Below, piece by piece: positions 17,533 to 28,122 of a stretch of DNA of 64,000 bases. The notes under the pieces were generated by a model. The model did not search any database, was not told where the DNA came from, and saw nothing but the letters and a program-made list of their open reading frames with translations. Made by a program: the position numbers and the translations under genes. Source of the stretch: Sphingomonas sp. G-3-2-10 (GTDB taxonomy: Bacteria > Pseudomonadota > Alphaproteobacteria > Sphingomonadales > Sphingomonadaceae); contig NZ_JABBFY010000001.1 of assembly GCF_012927115.1 (NCBI RefSeq), positions 2,790,001 through 2,854,000 of the forward strand, in the 5' to 3' direction. Numbering within the stretch: the first letter of the stretch is position 1; every line of letters starts with the position of its first letter.

Positions 17533-18096
17533 TCAGGCGCGCACGACGCCCACATCGCTGAACTTCTTCGGCTCCAACGGGGGAGTCTGCGGCTCGTTCA
17601 GCTCGCACTGCCAGATGCCGACATCGATCCACTGTCCGTGCTTATAGCCGACCTCGCGATAGACGCCGCCGCGCTGGAACCCCACGCCTTCATGCAGCCG
17701 GATCGAGCGATCGTTCGGCAGCGCGATCGCGCCGATCGCATGGACAAAGCCTTGCGCACGCAACGTGTCGATCAACGCCTTGTACAGCAACCGCCCCACG
17801 CCGGACCCGCTCGATGCCTCGGTCAGGTAGATCGAAGTCTCGACGACATATTTATACGCCGGACGATCCCTGAACCGGGTCGCATAGGCATAGCCAATCA
17901 CCCCGCCATCCTCGGGCCCGCCGGTGGTGACGACCATCCACGGATACAGCCCCTCGCTCGCCGCCATCCGCGTGCGCATCTGGCGCGCATCGGGCGGATC
18001 GGTTTCGAACGAGACGGTGCCGGTCAGCACATGCGGCGCATAGATTGCAGCGATCGCGGCGGCGTCATCGGGCGTCGCAGCCCGGATAGCGATCAT
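17533..18096 (-). CDS. GNAT N-acetyltransferase (phosphinothricin acetyltransferase-like)
   Basis: A 187-residue acetyl-CoA-dependent N-acetyltransferase. The N-terminus (IAIRAATPDDAAAIAAIYAPHVLTGTVSFE) is characteristic of the PAT/MddA branch, which acetylates phosphinothricin or methionine-derived sulfones. The CoA pyrophosphate loop is SGSGVGRLLYKALID, and the end has IRLHEGVGFQRGGVYREVGYKHGQW. The ATG overlaps the sppA stop (ATGA), showing tight translational coupling with that gene. The natural substrate is unknown; protection against amino-acid analogues is the usual role of this group. Confidence 0.87.
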   Translation of the reverse strand: MIAIRAATPDDAAAIAAIYAPHVLTGTVSFETDPPDARQMRTRMAASEGLYPWMVVTTGGPEDGGVIGYAYATRFRDRPAYKYVVETSIYLTEASSGSGVGRLLYKALIDTLRAQGFVHAIGAIALPNDRSIRLHEGVGFQRGGVYREVGYKHGQWIDVGIWQCELNEPQTPPLEPKKFSDVGVVRA

Positions 18097-20000
18097 CCGA
18101 TCAACCGCGCGAACAGGAGCTGGAGCAGGCTGCGTTCGTCGGTCGCCGATGTCCGCACCGGTCCCAGCGCGGCGCATTCTAGGCAGCGTGCCTGCACCGA
18201 ACTGCCCAGCGCCAGCCGCTGCGCATCGCCGATCGCCTGCACGAACACCGAACGGCGCACCGCCGCGATCCGCGCATAGGCATCCGGACCGGCCGGCGAA
18301 TCGATCCACTCGTCATCGCCTTCCTTGTCCTGCATCAGGCCGGCGAAGAAAGTCGCCCAGCCGTCGGGCTGCTTCTCGAAGAACACCGGCTGCACCTTGG
18401 CCGGATCGATCTTGGCCCGGCGCGCCGCTTCGGCGATCGCGTCGTTCAGCCCGCCAAACCGGTCGACCAGCTTTAACTGGTGCGCGGTCCCGCCGACCCA
18501 GACGCGGCCCTGCCCGATCTCGTCCACCCGCTGCGGGGTCAGCTTGCGCGAGGTCGCGACCAGATTGATGAAGCGCGAATAGCCCTGCTCGATCGCCGAT
18601 TGCAGCACCCGGTCGGTCACCGCATTGGTCCCGCCCATCACGTCGGGCTGGCCGGTCAGCGGCGTGGTCGGCGTGCCGTCGGTGGTCACGCCGATCTTGG
18701 CCAGCGTGTTCTCGAACGTCGGGATGATTCCGAAGATGCCGATCGACCCGGTGATCGTGTTCGGCTCGGCGAAGATCACATCGCCCGGCGTCGAAACCCA
18801 GTATCCGCCGCTCGCCGCAAGGCTACCCATCGAGACCACCACCGGCAGGCCCTTGGCCTTGGCTTCGAGGATCGCCTGACGGATCTGCTCAGAGGCGAGC
18901 ACCGACCCCCCCGGCGAATCGACGCGCACCACCAGCGCCTTGAGGTTGTTCTTCTGCAGCCCCTCGAGCAGCAGCTTGCTCACCGTGTCGCCCGCGGCGA
19001 CGCCCGGTCCGGCCTTGCCGTCGACGATCTCGCCGGCGATCGTGATGACGCCGATCTTGTCGCCGCTGGTCGGCAGCGGATGCGCGCTCAGCCAGTCGGC
19101 GAAGCGGATGCCCTTGAAATTGCCTGCCGGCTTGTCGTCGCGCGCGCCGACGATCTCGGCCACGCGCTTGCCGAAGGCAAGCCGGTCGCCCTTGCGATCG
19201 ACCACGCCCATCGCGAGGTTGGCGTCGGCGATATCGCCCTTCGACGCCGCGATCACTTCGTCCGGCTTGGTCAGGTAATCGGCGATCCGCGCCTTGGGCC
19301 GCGCCTTGGCGACCGCCGCCTTCCACTGGTCGAAGATGTTCCCGTACAGCGCGGCATTCGCCTCGCGCGCCTCGGGCGACATGTCGGCGCGGATATAGGG
19401 CTCCACTGCCGACTTGAACTTGCCGACCTTATAGACGTGGACGTTGACGCCCAGCCTGTCCATCAGCCCCTTGTAATAGGTGCGCGATCCGCCCGGCCCC
19501 GCGAACAGCGTGCCCCCATAGGGGTGGACCCACACTTCGCTGGCATTGGCCGCGATCAGATAGCTCGCGTCGGTATAGGCGGTGGCATAGGCCAGCACTG
19601 GCTTGCCGCTGGCCTTCACCCGGCCGACGGCATTGGCGACTTCGGAAACCGCCGCGGGATAGCCGCCGATGAAGCGGTCGAGATCGAGTACCACCGCCTT
19701 GACGCGGTCGTCCTTCACTGCGGCGTCGAGCCCGCGCACCACGTCGCGCAGCCGCTGCTGCTTCATCACGTCGCCGCCGCCGAACGATGCGAACGGATCG
19801 GCTTCCTCGGGCTGCTCGACCAGCATCCCGTCGAGCGCGACCACCAGCGCGCCGTCGCGGATCGACGTGCCGTTCGGCCGGGCCGAAAGCACCCCGAACA
19901 GGGCAATGAAGAACAGCAGCATGAAGACCAGGACCAGACCGTCCTTGATCCCCACCAAAATCTTCCAGGCGCCCTTCACCAGCTTCACGAACCGCTCCAT
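18093..20000 (-). CDS. sppA: Signal peptide peptidase SppA, 67K type
   Basis: A 635-residue membrane-anchored serine protease that degrades cleaved signal peptides. One N-terminal membrane segment (about residues 20-39, GLVLVFMLLFFIALFGVL) anchors it. Two tandem S49 domains follow, as in the long E. coli-type enzyme. The general-base lysine lies in GKFKSAVEPYIRADMSPEAREA of the first domain. The nucleophile serine is in VVSMGSLAASGGYWVS of the second. ATG at 20000 is preferred because the membrane segment then begins after a short basic stretch. It shares a start/stop overlap with the GNAT gene and is divergent from groES. Confidence 0.95.
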   Translation of the reverse strand: MERFVKLVKGAWKILVGIKDGLVLVFMLLFFIALFGVLSARPNGTSIRDGALVVALDGMLVEQPEEADPFASFGGGDVMKQQRLRDVVRGLDAAVKDDRVKAVVLDLDRFIGGYPAAVSEVANAVGRVKASGKPVLAYATAYTDASYLIAANASEVWVHPYGGTLFAGPGGSRTYYKGLMDRLGVNVHVYKVGKFKSAVEPYIRADMSPEAREANAALYGNIFDQWKAAVAKARPKARIADYLTKPDEVIAASKGDIADANLAMGVVDRKGDRLAFGKRVAEIVGARDDKPAGNFKGIRFADWLSAHPLPTSGDKIGVITIAGEIVDGKAGPGVAAGDTVSKLLLEGLQKNNLKALVVRVDSPGGSVLASEQIRQAILEAKAKGLPVVVSMGSLAASGGYWVSTPGDVIFAEPNTITGSIGIFGIIPTFENTLAKIGVTTDGTPTTPLTGQPDVMGGTNAVTDRVLQSAIEQGYSRFINLVATSRKLTPQRVDEIGQGRVWVGGTAHQLKLVDRFGGLNDAIAEAARRAKIDPAKVQPVFFEKQPDGWATFFAGLMQDKEGDDEWIDSPAGPDAYARIAAVRRSVFVQAIGDAQRLALGSSVQARCLECAALGPVRTSATDERSLLQLLFARLIG

Positions 20001-20058
20001 CGCAGCGAACTTAAGTCCGCCATAGGTAGGGGAGCGTCGCTCAAGAGTAAACGGGCGT

Positions 20059-20064
20059 ATTATA
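20059..20064 (-). promoter_or_regulatory. Candidate -10 element of sppA
   Basis: Read on the minus strand the hexamer is TATAAT, a consensus -10, about 59 bases before the sppA start. No good -35 lies 16-18 bases upstream, so it may depend on an activator or another feature. It falls inside GTATT-N8-AATAC, a short dyad (20057-20074). Confidence 0.4.
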
Positions 20065-20137
20065 TCGACAATACAGAGCGTCCGAGGGCCTGTCCCGATA
20101 TCCGCGCCGCCCGCCGAAAAATGCTTGCGCCCGCTGG

Positions 20138-20166
20138 TTGACGAACCCACTTGCCGTCCGCATATC
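20138..20166 (+). promoter_or_regulatory. Promoter of groES-groEL
   Basis: TTGACG (20138-20143) and CATATC (20161-20166) are spaced by 17 bases. They lie immediately upstream of the CIRCE operator, so the predicted start of transcription falls at its edge. This is the expected layout for a housekeeping promoter repressed by HrcA. A sigma-32-type reading of the same region is possible but less clear. Confidence 0.6.
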
Positions 20167-20174
20167 CCCGCCCG

Positions 20175-20201
20175 TTAGCACTCGGCCCAGTTGAGTGCTA
20201 A
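20175..20201. promoter_or_regulatory. CIRCE operator (HrcA binding site)
   Basis: TTAGCACTC-N9-GAGTGCTAA is a perfect match to the CIRCE inverted repeat, 32 bases before the groES start. HrcA binds this element and represses chaperonin genes at low temperature; denatured HrcA relieves repression after heat shock. hrcA itself is not in the window. Confidence 0.97.
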
Positions 20202-20232
20202 AAGGGTAATCATCACAGGAAAGGATCAGGCA

Positions 20233-20520
20233 ATGAGCTTTCGTCCGTTGCACGACCGGGTTCTCGTTCGCCGCGTAGAGGCTGAAGAGAAGACTGCCGG
20301 CGGCATCATCATCCCCGACACCGCCAAGGAAAAGCCGCAAGAGGGCGAAGTCGTCGCCGTCGGCAACGGCACCAAGGCCGAAGACGGCAAGGTCACGCCG
20401 CTCGACGTCAAGGCCGGCGACAAGATCCTGTTCGGCAAGTGGTCGGGCACCGAGGTCAAGGTCAACGGCGAAGACCTGCTGATCATGAAGGAATCGGACA
20501 TTCTGGGCATCGTCGGCTGA
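20233..20520 (+). CDS. groES: Co-chaperonin GroES
   Basis: A 95-residue co-chaperonin that caps the GroEL ring in the cytoplasm. The family hallmarks are visible: [42 protein letters not shown], containing the mobile loop ([11 protein letters not shown]), and the C-terminal [16 protein letters not shown]. The length is normal. ATG at 20233 follows an AGGA ribosome site, and the upstream in-frame ATG at 20191 lies within the CIRCE element. It is the first gene of the operon, with groEL 81 bp downstream. Regulation is by the CIRCE element and promoter just upstream. Confidence 0.98.
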   Translation: MSFRPLHDRVLVRRVEAEEKTAGGIIIPDTAKEKPQEGEVVAVGNGTKAEDGKVTPLDVKAGDKILFGKWSGTEVKVNGEDLLIMKESDILGIVG

Positions 20521-20589
20521 GGCCGTCGGGCCGGGCACCGTCCCGCGCCCACCAGAACGCAATTCCAGTCAATCCACTCTACATTCTGA

Positions 20590-22245
<1,656 letters not shown>

Positions 22246-22277
22246 GTCCTGACCCTCGCCACTCAGGCGAAAACAAG

Positions 22278-22310
22278 AAAGGGCCGGCGGAGCAATCCGC
22301 CGGCCCTTTT
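22278..22310 (+). terminator. Rho-independent terminator of groESL
   Basis: AAAGGGCCGGCGGA pairs perfectly with TCCGCCGGCCCTTT around a GCAA tetraloop, giving a 14-bp stem followed by a TTTT tract. Because the arms are symmetrical (A-run on one side, T-run on the other), it can also end the convergent winged-helix/TPR gene that stops at 22312. Confidence 0.92.
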
Positions 22311-22311
22311 C

Positions 22312-23916
22312 TCATCCCGCCAGATAATCCGGCTTCACCCCGGCCTCGTCCCAGTATCGCGTCAGCCCCAGCGTCTCGACGATCGGCGCGAACCGCGCAT
22401 CGCGCCGCATCGCCAGCGTCGAGGGCATGAACAGCAGATGCGTCCGCCGCGCATTCTGCGGCGTGTACCCGCCCGCCAGCGGCGGAAACCGCGCCTCCCC
22501 GGTCGAGAAGCCCTTCGCGAAATAATAGGCGTCGGCCAGTTCGAAGGCCGCGTCGATCCGCCCCAGCGTCACCGCGAACTGCATCGCATTCTCTGCGAAC
22601 CCCGCCCCGCGATGCGCGGCGGCGACATTGACCTGCATCGCTGCGTCGATGTCCGCTTTCGTCCGGGTCGCCGCTGCCTGGGCCGCGACCAGCACCATCT
22701 CGATATTGTCGGCCGGCACCCCGCGCGGCCGCGCCTCCAGATTGCGCCCCTGCACCAGCGCCTGATCCGCCCGGCCGGTATGCAGCAGCAGATAGAAGCG
22801 AGTGAACCACACCGTCGTGTCGGTCGGGTACATCGCAAAGACCTGCTCGATCGCCCGGTCCGCTTCGCCCAGCCGGTCCGCCGCCCACAGCGCCTGCACT
22901 CGCGAATAGAGCGTACCGAGCGAGGGGGGTGCGCTGAGCATCGCATGATCGAGCAGCCGGGCCGCCTCGCGGCATCGCCCCACGCTCATCATCAGCCCGG
23001 CCAGCACGCCCAGCAGCAGATCCTGATCCGGATGCACATCGAGCGCCGCGCGCAGTTCGCGTTCGATCCGCAGATGGTTGCCGCTGCGCGTCAGCAGCAG
23101 GACAAGGCCGACGCGAGCCATCGCGTTCCCGCGCTCGAGCCCGTCCGCTCGCGCGGCTGCGGCGCGCGCAAAGCCTTCGAGCGGCTTGTCGAACGGCGGC
23201 CCGCGCCATTTCGACGCCATCGCATAGGCGCAGGCGAGCATCCCCCAGCCATCGGCATAGCCGGGCCGTACATCCACGACATGGCGGAACAGGTTGATCG
23301 CTTCGTTGTAGCCGCTGTCGCTGCCCTTGCGCATCGCCGCCATCGCCTGATCGACGAACGGCGCGACATCGGCGGGCACTTCGTGGCGATCGCGCAATCC
23401 CCACCACGCCAGCCCGCCCGCCACGGCCAGCCCCGCCGCGCCGCCGCCCAGGATCACCCCGCGCCGCCCCAGCTTCGTCGGCGCCTGAGCCCCGGGTGCC
23501 TCGCCATCGATCACCAGCCGGTAGCCCACCTTGGTAACAGTCTCGATCCGGAACGCGCCGCCACAGAATCCGTCGGCCGATCGCCGCAGCCGCGAGATCA
23601 CCCGGTTGATCGCATCCTCGCCGACCACGCGCCCTTCCCAGCATCGCTGGGTCAGCATCTCGCGTGTCACCACCGCGCCGCCGGCTTCGGCCAGCGCGAC
23701 CAGCACCTGCATCACGCGCGGCTCGATCACTTCCTCCGCGCCGTCGTCGCGCTTCAGCGTCCGCAACGACGGCAGCGCGCGCACGCCGCCCAGCCGCAGC
23801 TCGCGCGCTTCTCCCAATTCGATGCGGTGCAAATCCCCCAAAGCAGCATGTCCCGATTGTTGCAGACGGCCAATGTTGTTCCGGTGGCTGAACGCCAGAT
23901 GTATCGCCCCCGCCAT
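22312..23916 (-). CDS. Membrane winged-helix (ToxR/CadC-like) regulator with TPR-like sensor region
   Basis: A protein of up to 534 residues. An OmpR/CadC-type winged-helix domain (about residues 40-135, with EEVIEPRVMQVLVALAEAGGAVVTREMLTQRCWEGRVVGEDAINRVISRLRR) is followed by one membrane segment (VILGGGAAGLAVAGGLAWWGL). A long helical TPR-like C-terminal region probably sits outside the cytoplasm. It is a clear paralogue of the gene at 55648-57237. Aligning the two suggests the true start may be the TTG at 23832 rather than the ATG at 23916. It is convergent with groEL and divergent from the M3 peptidase. The signal sensed is unknown. Confidence 0.85.
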   Translation of the reverse strand: MAGAIHLAFSHRNNIGRLQQSGHAALGDLHRIELGEARELRLGGVRALPSLRTLKRDDGAEEVIEPRVMQVLVALAEAGGAVVTREMLTQRCWEGRVVGEDAINRVISRLRRSADGFCGGAFRIETVTKVGYRLVIDGEAPGAQAPTKLGRRGVILGGGAAGLAVAGGLAWWGLRDRHEVPADVAPFVDQAMAAMRKGSDSGYNEAINLFRHVVDVRPGYADGWGMLACAYAMASKWRGPPFDKPLEGFARAAAARADGLERGNAMARVGLVLLLTRSGNHLRIERELRAALDVHPDQDLLLGVLAGLMMSVGRCREAARLLDHAMLSAPPSLGTLYSRVQALWAADRLGEADRAIEQVFAMYPTDTTVWFTRFYLLLHTGRADQALVQGRNLEARPRGVPADNIEMVLVAAQAAATRTKADIDAAMQVNVAAAHRGAGFAENAMQFAVTLGRIDAAFELADAYYFAKGFSTGEARFPPLAGGYTPQNARRTHLLFMPSTLAMRRDARFAPIVETLGLTRYWDEAGVKPDYLAG

Positions 23917-24048
23917 CAGCCCTTCATCGGCAAGCGATCAGTTCGGGTACCAATACGCCGCACCGTGTCTTAGCCCAACAAATCACTTTCCTTGGCCGCG
24001 TCGCCGCGCCAGACTGAGCGCTTCAACCTGATCTTCGGGGACGCATAC

Positions 24049-25908
24049 ATGACCGAACTCTCGCGCCGCGAGGCGCTGACCGCCGCCGCGCTCGTCACGC
24101 TCGCCGCAGCCGCGCCTGCCTGGGCTCAGGACACTGCCAAGGCCGCCGCCGAATGGGATCTGACCGATCTCTACAAGAGCGACGCCGATTGGGACGCGGC
24201 CCGCAAGGGCGCGCTGGCCCGTCTGCCCGAAATCGCGAAGTATAAGGGGCGCCTTGGCGAAAGCGCCGATGTGCTGGCGCAGGCGCTGACGCTCCAGTCG
24301 GAGCTCGTGATGATCATCTCGCGCGTGTACGTCTATTCCAGCCTCAAGGGCGACGAGGATGTCCGCGTCTCGCTGTGGCAGGAACGCGGCGCGCAGGCCT
24401 TCGATCTCTACAGCCAGTTCGGCGCGGCGTCGGCATGGGTCAGTCCGGAACTGCTCACGCTGGGCGCGGACAAGATCAACGGCTTCGTCGCCGCGAACAA
24501 CGTGCTCAAGACGCGCTTCGATTTCTATCTCGCCAACACCATCCGCCAAGCCGCGCACACGCTCTCGGCGGAGGGCGAGGAACTGCTCGCCTTGTCCTCG
24601 GCGGCACTGCAGACCCCGGACGAAGTCTCGGGCCAGCTGCGCTCGTCGGACATTCCGTGGCCGAGCGTGAAGCTGTCGACCGGCAAGGAAGTCCGCCTCG
24701 ATTCTCAGGGCTATACGCTCAACCGCGACGCGCCCAACCGCGACGATCGCAAGCTGGTGTTCGACACCTTCTGGACCGCGCACGGCAAGTTCCAGAACTC
24801 GTTCGGCGCCACCTATAACGGCCAAGTGAAGGGCGACATCTTCAACGCCAAGGCCCGCAAGTACAAGACGTCGCTGGAGGCCGCGATCTCGGGCAACAAC
24901 ATTCCCGAGGCCGTCTATCGCACCCTCGTCGCCGAAGCGAACAAGGGCCTGCCCCAGCTCCACCGCTATTTCCAGCTGCGCCGCAAGATGCTCAAGCTGC
25001 CGGACCTCGGCTATTGGGACATCTATCCCCCGCTCGTCGCGCTCGACCGCAGCTTCACGCTCGATCAGATGCGCACCCTGACGCTCGAGTCCTGCAAGCC
25101 GCTGGGCAAGGACTATATGGACCGCATCACCAAGGCGACGGCGGCCAAGTGGATGGATCCGTGGCCGCGCCCCGGCAAGCGCCCCGGCGCGTACATGCAG
25201 CCCGGCGCCGCCGACGTGCATCCCTATCTGCTGCTCAATCTCAGCGACAAATATGACGGGCTGAGCACCTACACCCACGAATGGGGCCATGCCCTCCACT
25301 CGCTGCTCGCCATCGCCAACCAGCCTTACGAGAAGACCGATTATCCGATCTTCCTCGCCGAGATCGCCTCGACGCTGAACGAGGATCTGCTGAGCGCGTA
25401 CATGCTCAAGAACGCCAAGACCAAGGAAGAGAAGCTCTTCTACCTCGGCATGCAGATGGAGAATATCCGCGGCACCTTCTTCCGCCAGACGATGTTCGCC
25501 GAATTCGAGCTGAAGGCGCACGACATGGCCGAGGCAGGCGAAGGCCTGTCGGGCGAGAAGTTCACCGCGGTCTATTTCGACCTGCTCAAGCGCTATCACG
25601 GCCCGAACGTGAAGATGGAGGCGGCGTACGGCAACGAGTGGGCGTATATCCCCCACTTCTACAACGCCTTCTACGTCTATCAGTACGCCACCTGCGTCTC
25701 GGCGGCGGGCTTCTTCTCGCGCGCGATCCTCAAGGGCGGGCCGAAGGAGCGCGACAATTACCTGTCGGTGCTCAAGGCAGGCGGCTCGGACTATCCGACC
25801 GAGATCCTCAAGCGCGCCGGCCTCGATATGGCGACCCCGGCACCGTATCAGGCGCTGATCGCCAACTTCAAGGACGTGCTCGATCAGGCCGAAGCGCTGC
25901 TCGGCTGA
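24049..25908 (+). CDS. M3-family oligoendopeptidase (PepF-like), exported
   Basis: A 619-residue zinc metallopeptidase of family M3 related to oligoendopeptidase F, which cleaves short peptides. The zinc site is H410-E411-W-G-H414 (YTHEWGHALHSLL), with the third ligand expected in AEIASTLNEDLL downstream. The N-terminus (MTELSRREALTAAALVTLAAAAPAWAQ) is a twin-arginine-like signal. This indicates a periplasmic enzyme, whereas many PepF proteins are cytoplasmic. ATG at 24049 is chosen because it begins this signal; an earlier in-frame start would bury it. It is divergent from the winged-helix/TPR regulator, which could control it. Confidence 0.9.
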   Translation: MTELSRREALTAAALVTLAAAAPAWAQDTAKAAAEWDLTDLYKSDADWDAARKGALARLPEIAKYKGRLGESADVLAQALTLQSELVMIISRVYVYSSLKGDEDVRVSLWQERGAQAFDLYSQFGAASAWVSPELLTLGADKINGFVAANNVLKTRFDFYLANTIRQAAHTLSAEGEELLALSSAALQTPDEVSGQLRSSDIPWPSVKLSTGKEVRLDSQGYTLNRDAPNRDDRKLVFDTFWTAHGKFQNSFGATYNGQVKGDIFNAKARKYKTSLEAAISGNNIPEAVYRTLVAEANKGLPQLHRYFQLRRKMLKLPDLGYWDIYPPLVALDRSFTLDQMRTLTLESCKPLGKDYMDRITKATAAKWMDPWPRPGKRPGAYMQPGAADVHPYLLLNLSDKYDGLSTYTHEWGHALHSLLAIANQPYEKTDYPIFLAEIASTLNEDLLSAYMLKNAKTKEEKLFYLGMQMENIRGTFFRQTMFAEFELKAHDMAEAGEGLSGEKFTAVYFDLLKRYHGPNVKMEAAYGNEWAYIPHFYNAFYVYQYATCVSAAGFFSRAILKGGPKERDNYLSVLKAGGSDYPTEILKRAGLDMATPAPYQALIANFKDVLDQAEALLG

Positions 25909-25927
25909 CCGTTCCGGCCGCTGGCGG

Positions 25928-27244
25928 TCATCCCGCCGGCGGCCGCTCCACCACCACCACCGCGCGCAGCCCGCCCAGCCGGCTCGTCTCCAGCGTCAGC
26001 GTGCCGCCCATTCGCGCGACGGCCTTCACGCTGGTCGCCAGCCCCAGCCCGGCCCCGCCGCCCCGCGCCGGATCGAGCCGCCGGAACGGCAGCAGCATCT
26101 CGGCGCGGCGATCCTCGGGAATGCCCGGCCCATCATCGTCCACCGCAAGGAAGAGGCCCGCCGCGCCGCGCGGCGCCAGCGTCACTTCGATCCGTGGCGC
26201 ATGGCGTTCGGCATTGTCGATCAGGTTCGCCAGCACGCGCTTCAACGCGATCGGATAACAGGGCAAGGGCAGCGTGTCCGGGCCGCGATATTCGATATCG
26301 ACTCCGCTGTCATAGGCAGTGTCGACCGCGGTGATGACGATCGTCGCCACGTCGATCAGGCGCTGCGCTTCCTCGGCATCGTCGCGGACATAGGCCAGCG
26401 TCGATTCGATGAACCGCTCCATCTCCGCCAGATCGGCGGCGATCGGATCGCGTATCTCGGCATCCTCGAGCAACGCCGCGCGCAGCCGCAGCCGCTGGAT
26501 CGGCGTGCGCAGATCGTGCGACACCGCCACCAGCGACTGGCTGTGATCCTCCACCAGCTTGAGCAGCCGCGTCTGCATCGCGGAAAAGGCCGTGGCCACG
26601 CGGCGCACCTCGTGCGGTCCCGCAATCGCGAACCCCGCCGCCTGCCCGCGCCCGGTCTCGTCGGCCGCCAGCGCAAGGTCGCGCAAGGGGCGCACCAGCG
26701 TGCGGACCATCAGCAGCGCGGCGACCAGCACGAATGCCATCAGCGCAAGATGCATCAGCGTCGAAGCCAGCAGCCCCGGCGGTGCGGCAAGATAGGGTGT
26801 CACGCGAAAGGTGACGAAGGACGCGTCCGCCAGCTCCATCGCCCCCACCAGGTCGCGCTGCCCGCCCGTCTGGGACGGCAGGATCGTCAGCCGCAGGTCG
26901 CGCCCGGCCAGCGCCGGTGCGAAGCGGTTCATCCGCGCCCGCTTCTCGATCAGCCGGTCAAGCGAAGGCGTGAAATCGGTGATCACCGTGCGCGGCACCC
27001 AGTTGAGCACGAGCCCCGGCCGCGACATGTCGTTGGCGATCCGCGCCCGATCGGACCGCGGCGCGGCGGAAACCGCTTCGCCCGCGACGACCAGTGCCTC
27101 GGCAACGCGCCGCGTTTCCTCCGCCGAAGTCAGCTCGCGCCCTTCCCAGCTATGGAGCGCGACATTGCCGATCAACTCGAGCGCCAGCGCCACGATCAGC
27201 ACGAGCGCGATGCGGCCCACCATGCCGCGCGGGCGCCGCCACAT
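25928..27244 (-). CDS. Two-component sensor histidine kinase (EnvZ-like)
   Basis: A 438-residue inner-membrane histidine kinase. The first membrane segment (VGRIALVLIVALALELIGNVAL) and the second (LMHLALMAFVLVAALLMV) bracket a periplasmic sensor of about 130 residues. A HAMP-like linker follows (RTLVRPLRDLALAADETGRG). The phosphoacceptor histidine is in LVAVSHDLRTPIQRLRLRAAL. The ATP-binding domain has NLIDNAERHAP, DDDGPGIP and GGGAGLGLA. The start lies 2 bp after the stop of its cognate regulator. It shares the OmpR/EnvZ organisation; the stimulus is not evident. Confidence 0.93.
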   Translation of the reverse strand: MWRRPRGMVGRIALVLIVALALELIGNVALHSWEGRELTSAEETRRVAEALVVAGEAVSAAPRSDRARIANDMSRPGLVLNWVPRTVITDFTPSLDRLIEKRARMNRFAPALAGRDLRLTILPSQTGGQRDLVGAMELADASFVTFRVTPYLAAPPGLLASTLMHLALMAFVLVAALLMVRTLVRPLRDLALAADETGRGQAAGFAIAGPHEVRRVATAFSAMQTRLLKLVEDHSQSLVAVSHDLRTPIQRLRLRAALLEDAEIRDPIAADLAEMERFIESTLAYVRDDAEEAQRLIDVATIVITAVDTAYDSGVDIEYRGPDTLPLPCYPIALKRVLANLIDNAERHAPRIEVTLAPRGAAGLFLAVDDDGPGIPEDRRAEMLLPFRRLDPARGGGAGLGLATSVKAVARMGGTLTLETSRLGGLRAVVVVERPPAG

Positions 27245-27246
27245 GT

Positions 27247-27972
27247 TCAGCTGCGCGTGACATCGGCGGCGAACATATAGCCCACGCCGCGAATCGTGCG
27301 GATCATCGGCTGGGTCCTGCGGCCGTCCCCCAGCTTGCGGCGCAGCCGGCTGATCAGCACGTCGATGCTGCGGTCGGTCGAATGGCCGATCCGGCTGCGC
27401 GACATCTCCAGCAGCCGCTCGCGGCTGATCATCCGCTGCGGGTGCCGCAGCAGCGTCAGCAGCAATTCCTGCTCGGCAGCGGTCAGCTCGACCTCGGCGC
27501 CGTTCGGCGCAATCAGTTCGCGGCGGCGGGCGTGATAGCGCCATTCGGCAAAGTCGAAATGTTCCGGCGCCGGCACATCGAGCGGCACGTGCAGGTCGGT
27601 CGCCCGGCGCAGCACCGCGCGGACCCGCGCCAGCAGTTCGGGCCGGCCGAACGGCTTGGCAATATAATCGTCGGCGCCCAGATCGAGGCCGGCCACCCGG
27701 TCGCTTTCCTGCCCGCGCGCGCTGACCATCACGATCGGCACCTTGCTGCGCGCCCGGATCGCCTTGCACAGATCCAGCCCGTTGGGCCCGGGCAGCATGA
27801 TGTCGAGCAGGATCAGGTCGATCGGCCGCGCGGCCATCGCCGTTTCCAGCTCGGCCCCGTCGGCCGCGCCGGTCACTTCATACCCGCATTCGCGCAGGAT
27901 TCGCGTCAGCAGCGCCCGCACCCCGGCATCGTCCTCGACCACCACGATATGCGCCGGGGCCTCGTCGCGCAT
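27247..27972 (-). CDS. OmpR-family response regulator
   Basis: A 241-residue response regulator. The receiver domain has acidic residues in VVVEDDAG, the phosphorylated aspartate D57 (LILLDIMLPG) and the lysine in YIAKPFGRPEL. The OmpR-type winged helix occupies the C-terminal 100 residues (ELTAAEQELLLTLLRHPQRMISRERLLEMS, DRSIDVLISRLRRKLG, IRTIRGVGYMF). ATG at 27972 is chosen; a TTG at 28011 is also in frame. It is followed after 2 bp by its kinase and is divergent from a TonB receptor gene 150 bp away, which it might help regulate. Confidence 0.93.
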   Translation of the reverse strand: MRDEAPAHIVVVEDDAGVRALLTRILRECGYEVTGAADGAELETAMAARPIDLILLDIMLPGPNGLDLCKAIRARSKVPIVMVSARGQESDRVAGLDLGADDYIAKPFGRPELLARVRAVLRRATDLHVPLDVPAPEHFDFAEWRYHARRRELIAPNGAEVELTAAEQELLLTLLRHPQRMISRERLLEMSRSRIGHSTDRSIDVLISRLRRKLGDGRRTQPMIRTIRGVGYMFAADVTRS

Positions 27973-28088
27973 GCGATCGGCTTCGGGTGCCAGCGGCTTC
28001 AATTGTAACAAAGTGTTGCTCCGACCTTGTTGCGAACGGTTTGCACATTGACCGCGACGCAGCTGCGGACCAATCGCGCCCCACCTAA

Positions 28089-28105
28089 TTGCTAATCATT
28101 CGCAA
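28089..28105. promoter_or_regulatory. Fur box upstream of the TonB receptor gene
   Basis: TTGCTAATCATTCGCAA is a palindrome with one mismatched pair around a central C, and the flanking A/T extends it to 19 bases. It contains the AATCATT core typical of Fur sites. It directly abuts a possible -10 (TATTAT, 28106-28111), so Fur with iron would occlude the promoter. The receptor ATG is 18 bases downstream. Confidence 0.8.
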
Positions 28106-28111
28106 TATTAT
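28106..28111 (+). promoter_or_regulatory. Candidate -10 element of the TonB receptor gene
   Basis: TATTAT directly follows the Fur box. No convincing -35 is found 16-18 bases upstream (ACCTAA), so the promoter is probably weak or activator-dependent. Transcription from here would leave a very short leader of about 5-10 bases before the ATG at 28123. Confidence 0.4.
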
Positions 28112-28122
28112 CAGGGGGTTCA

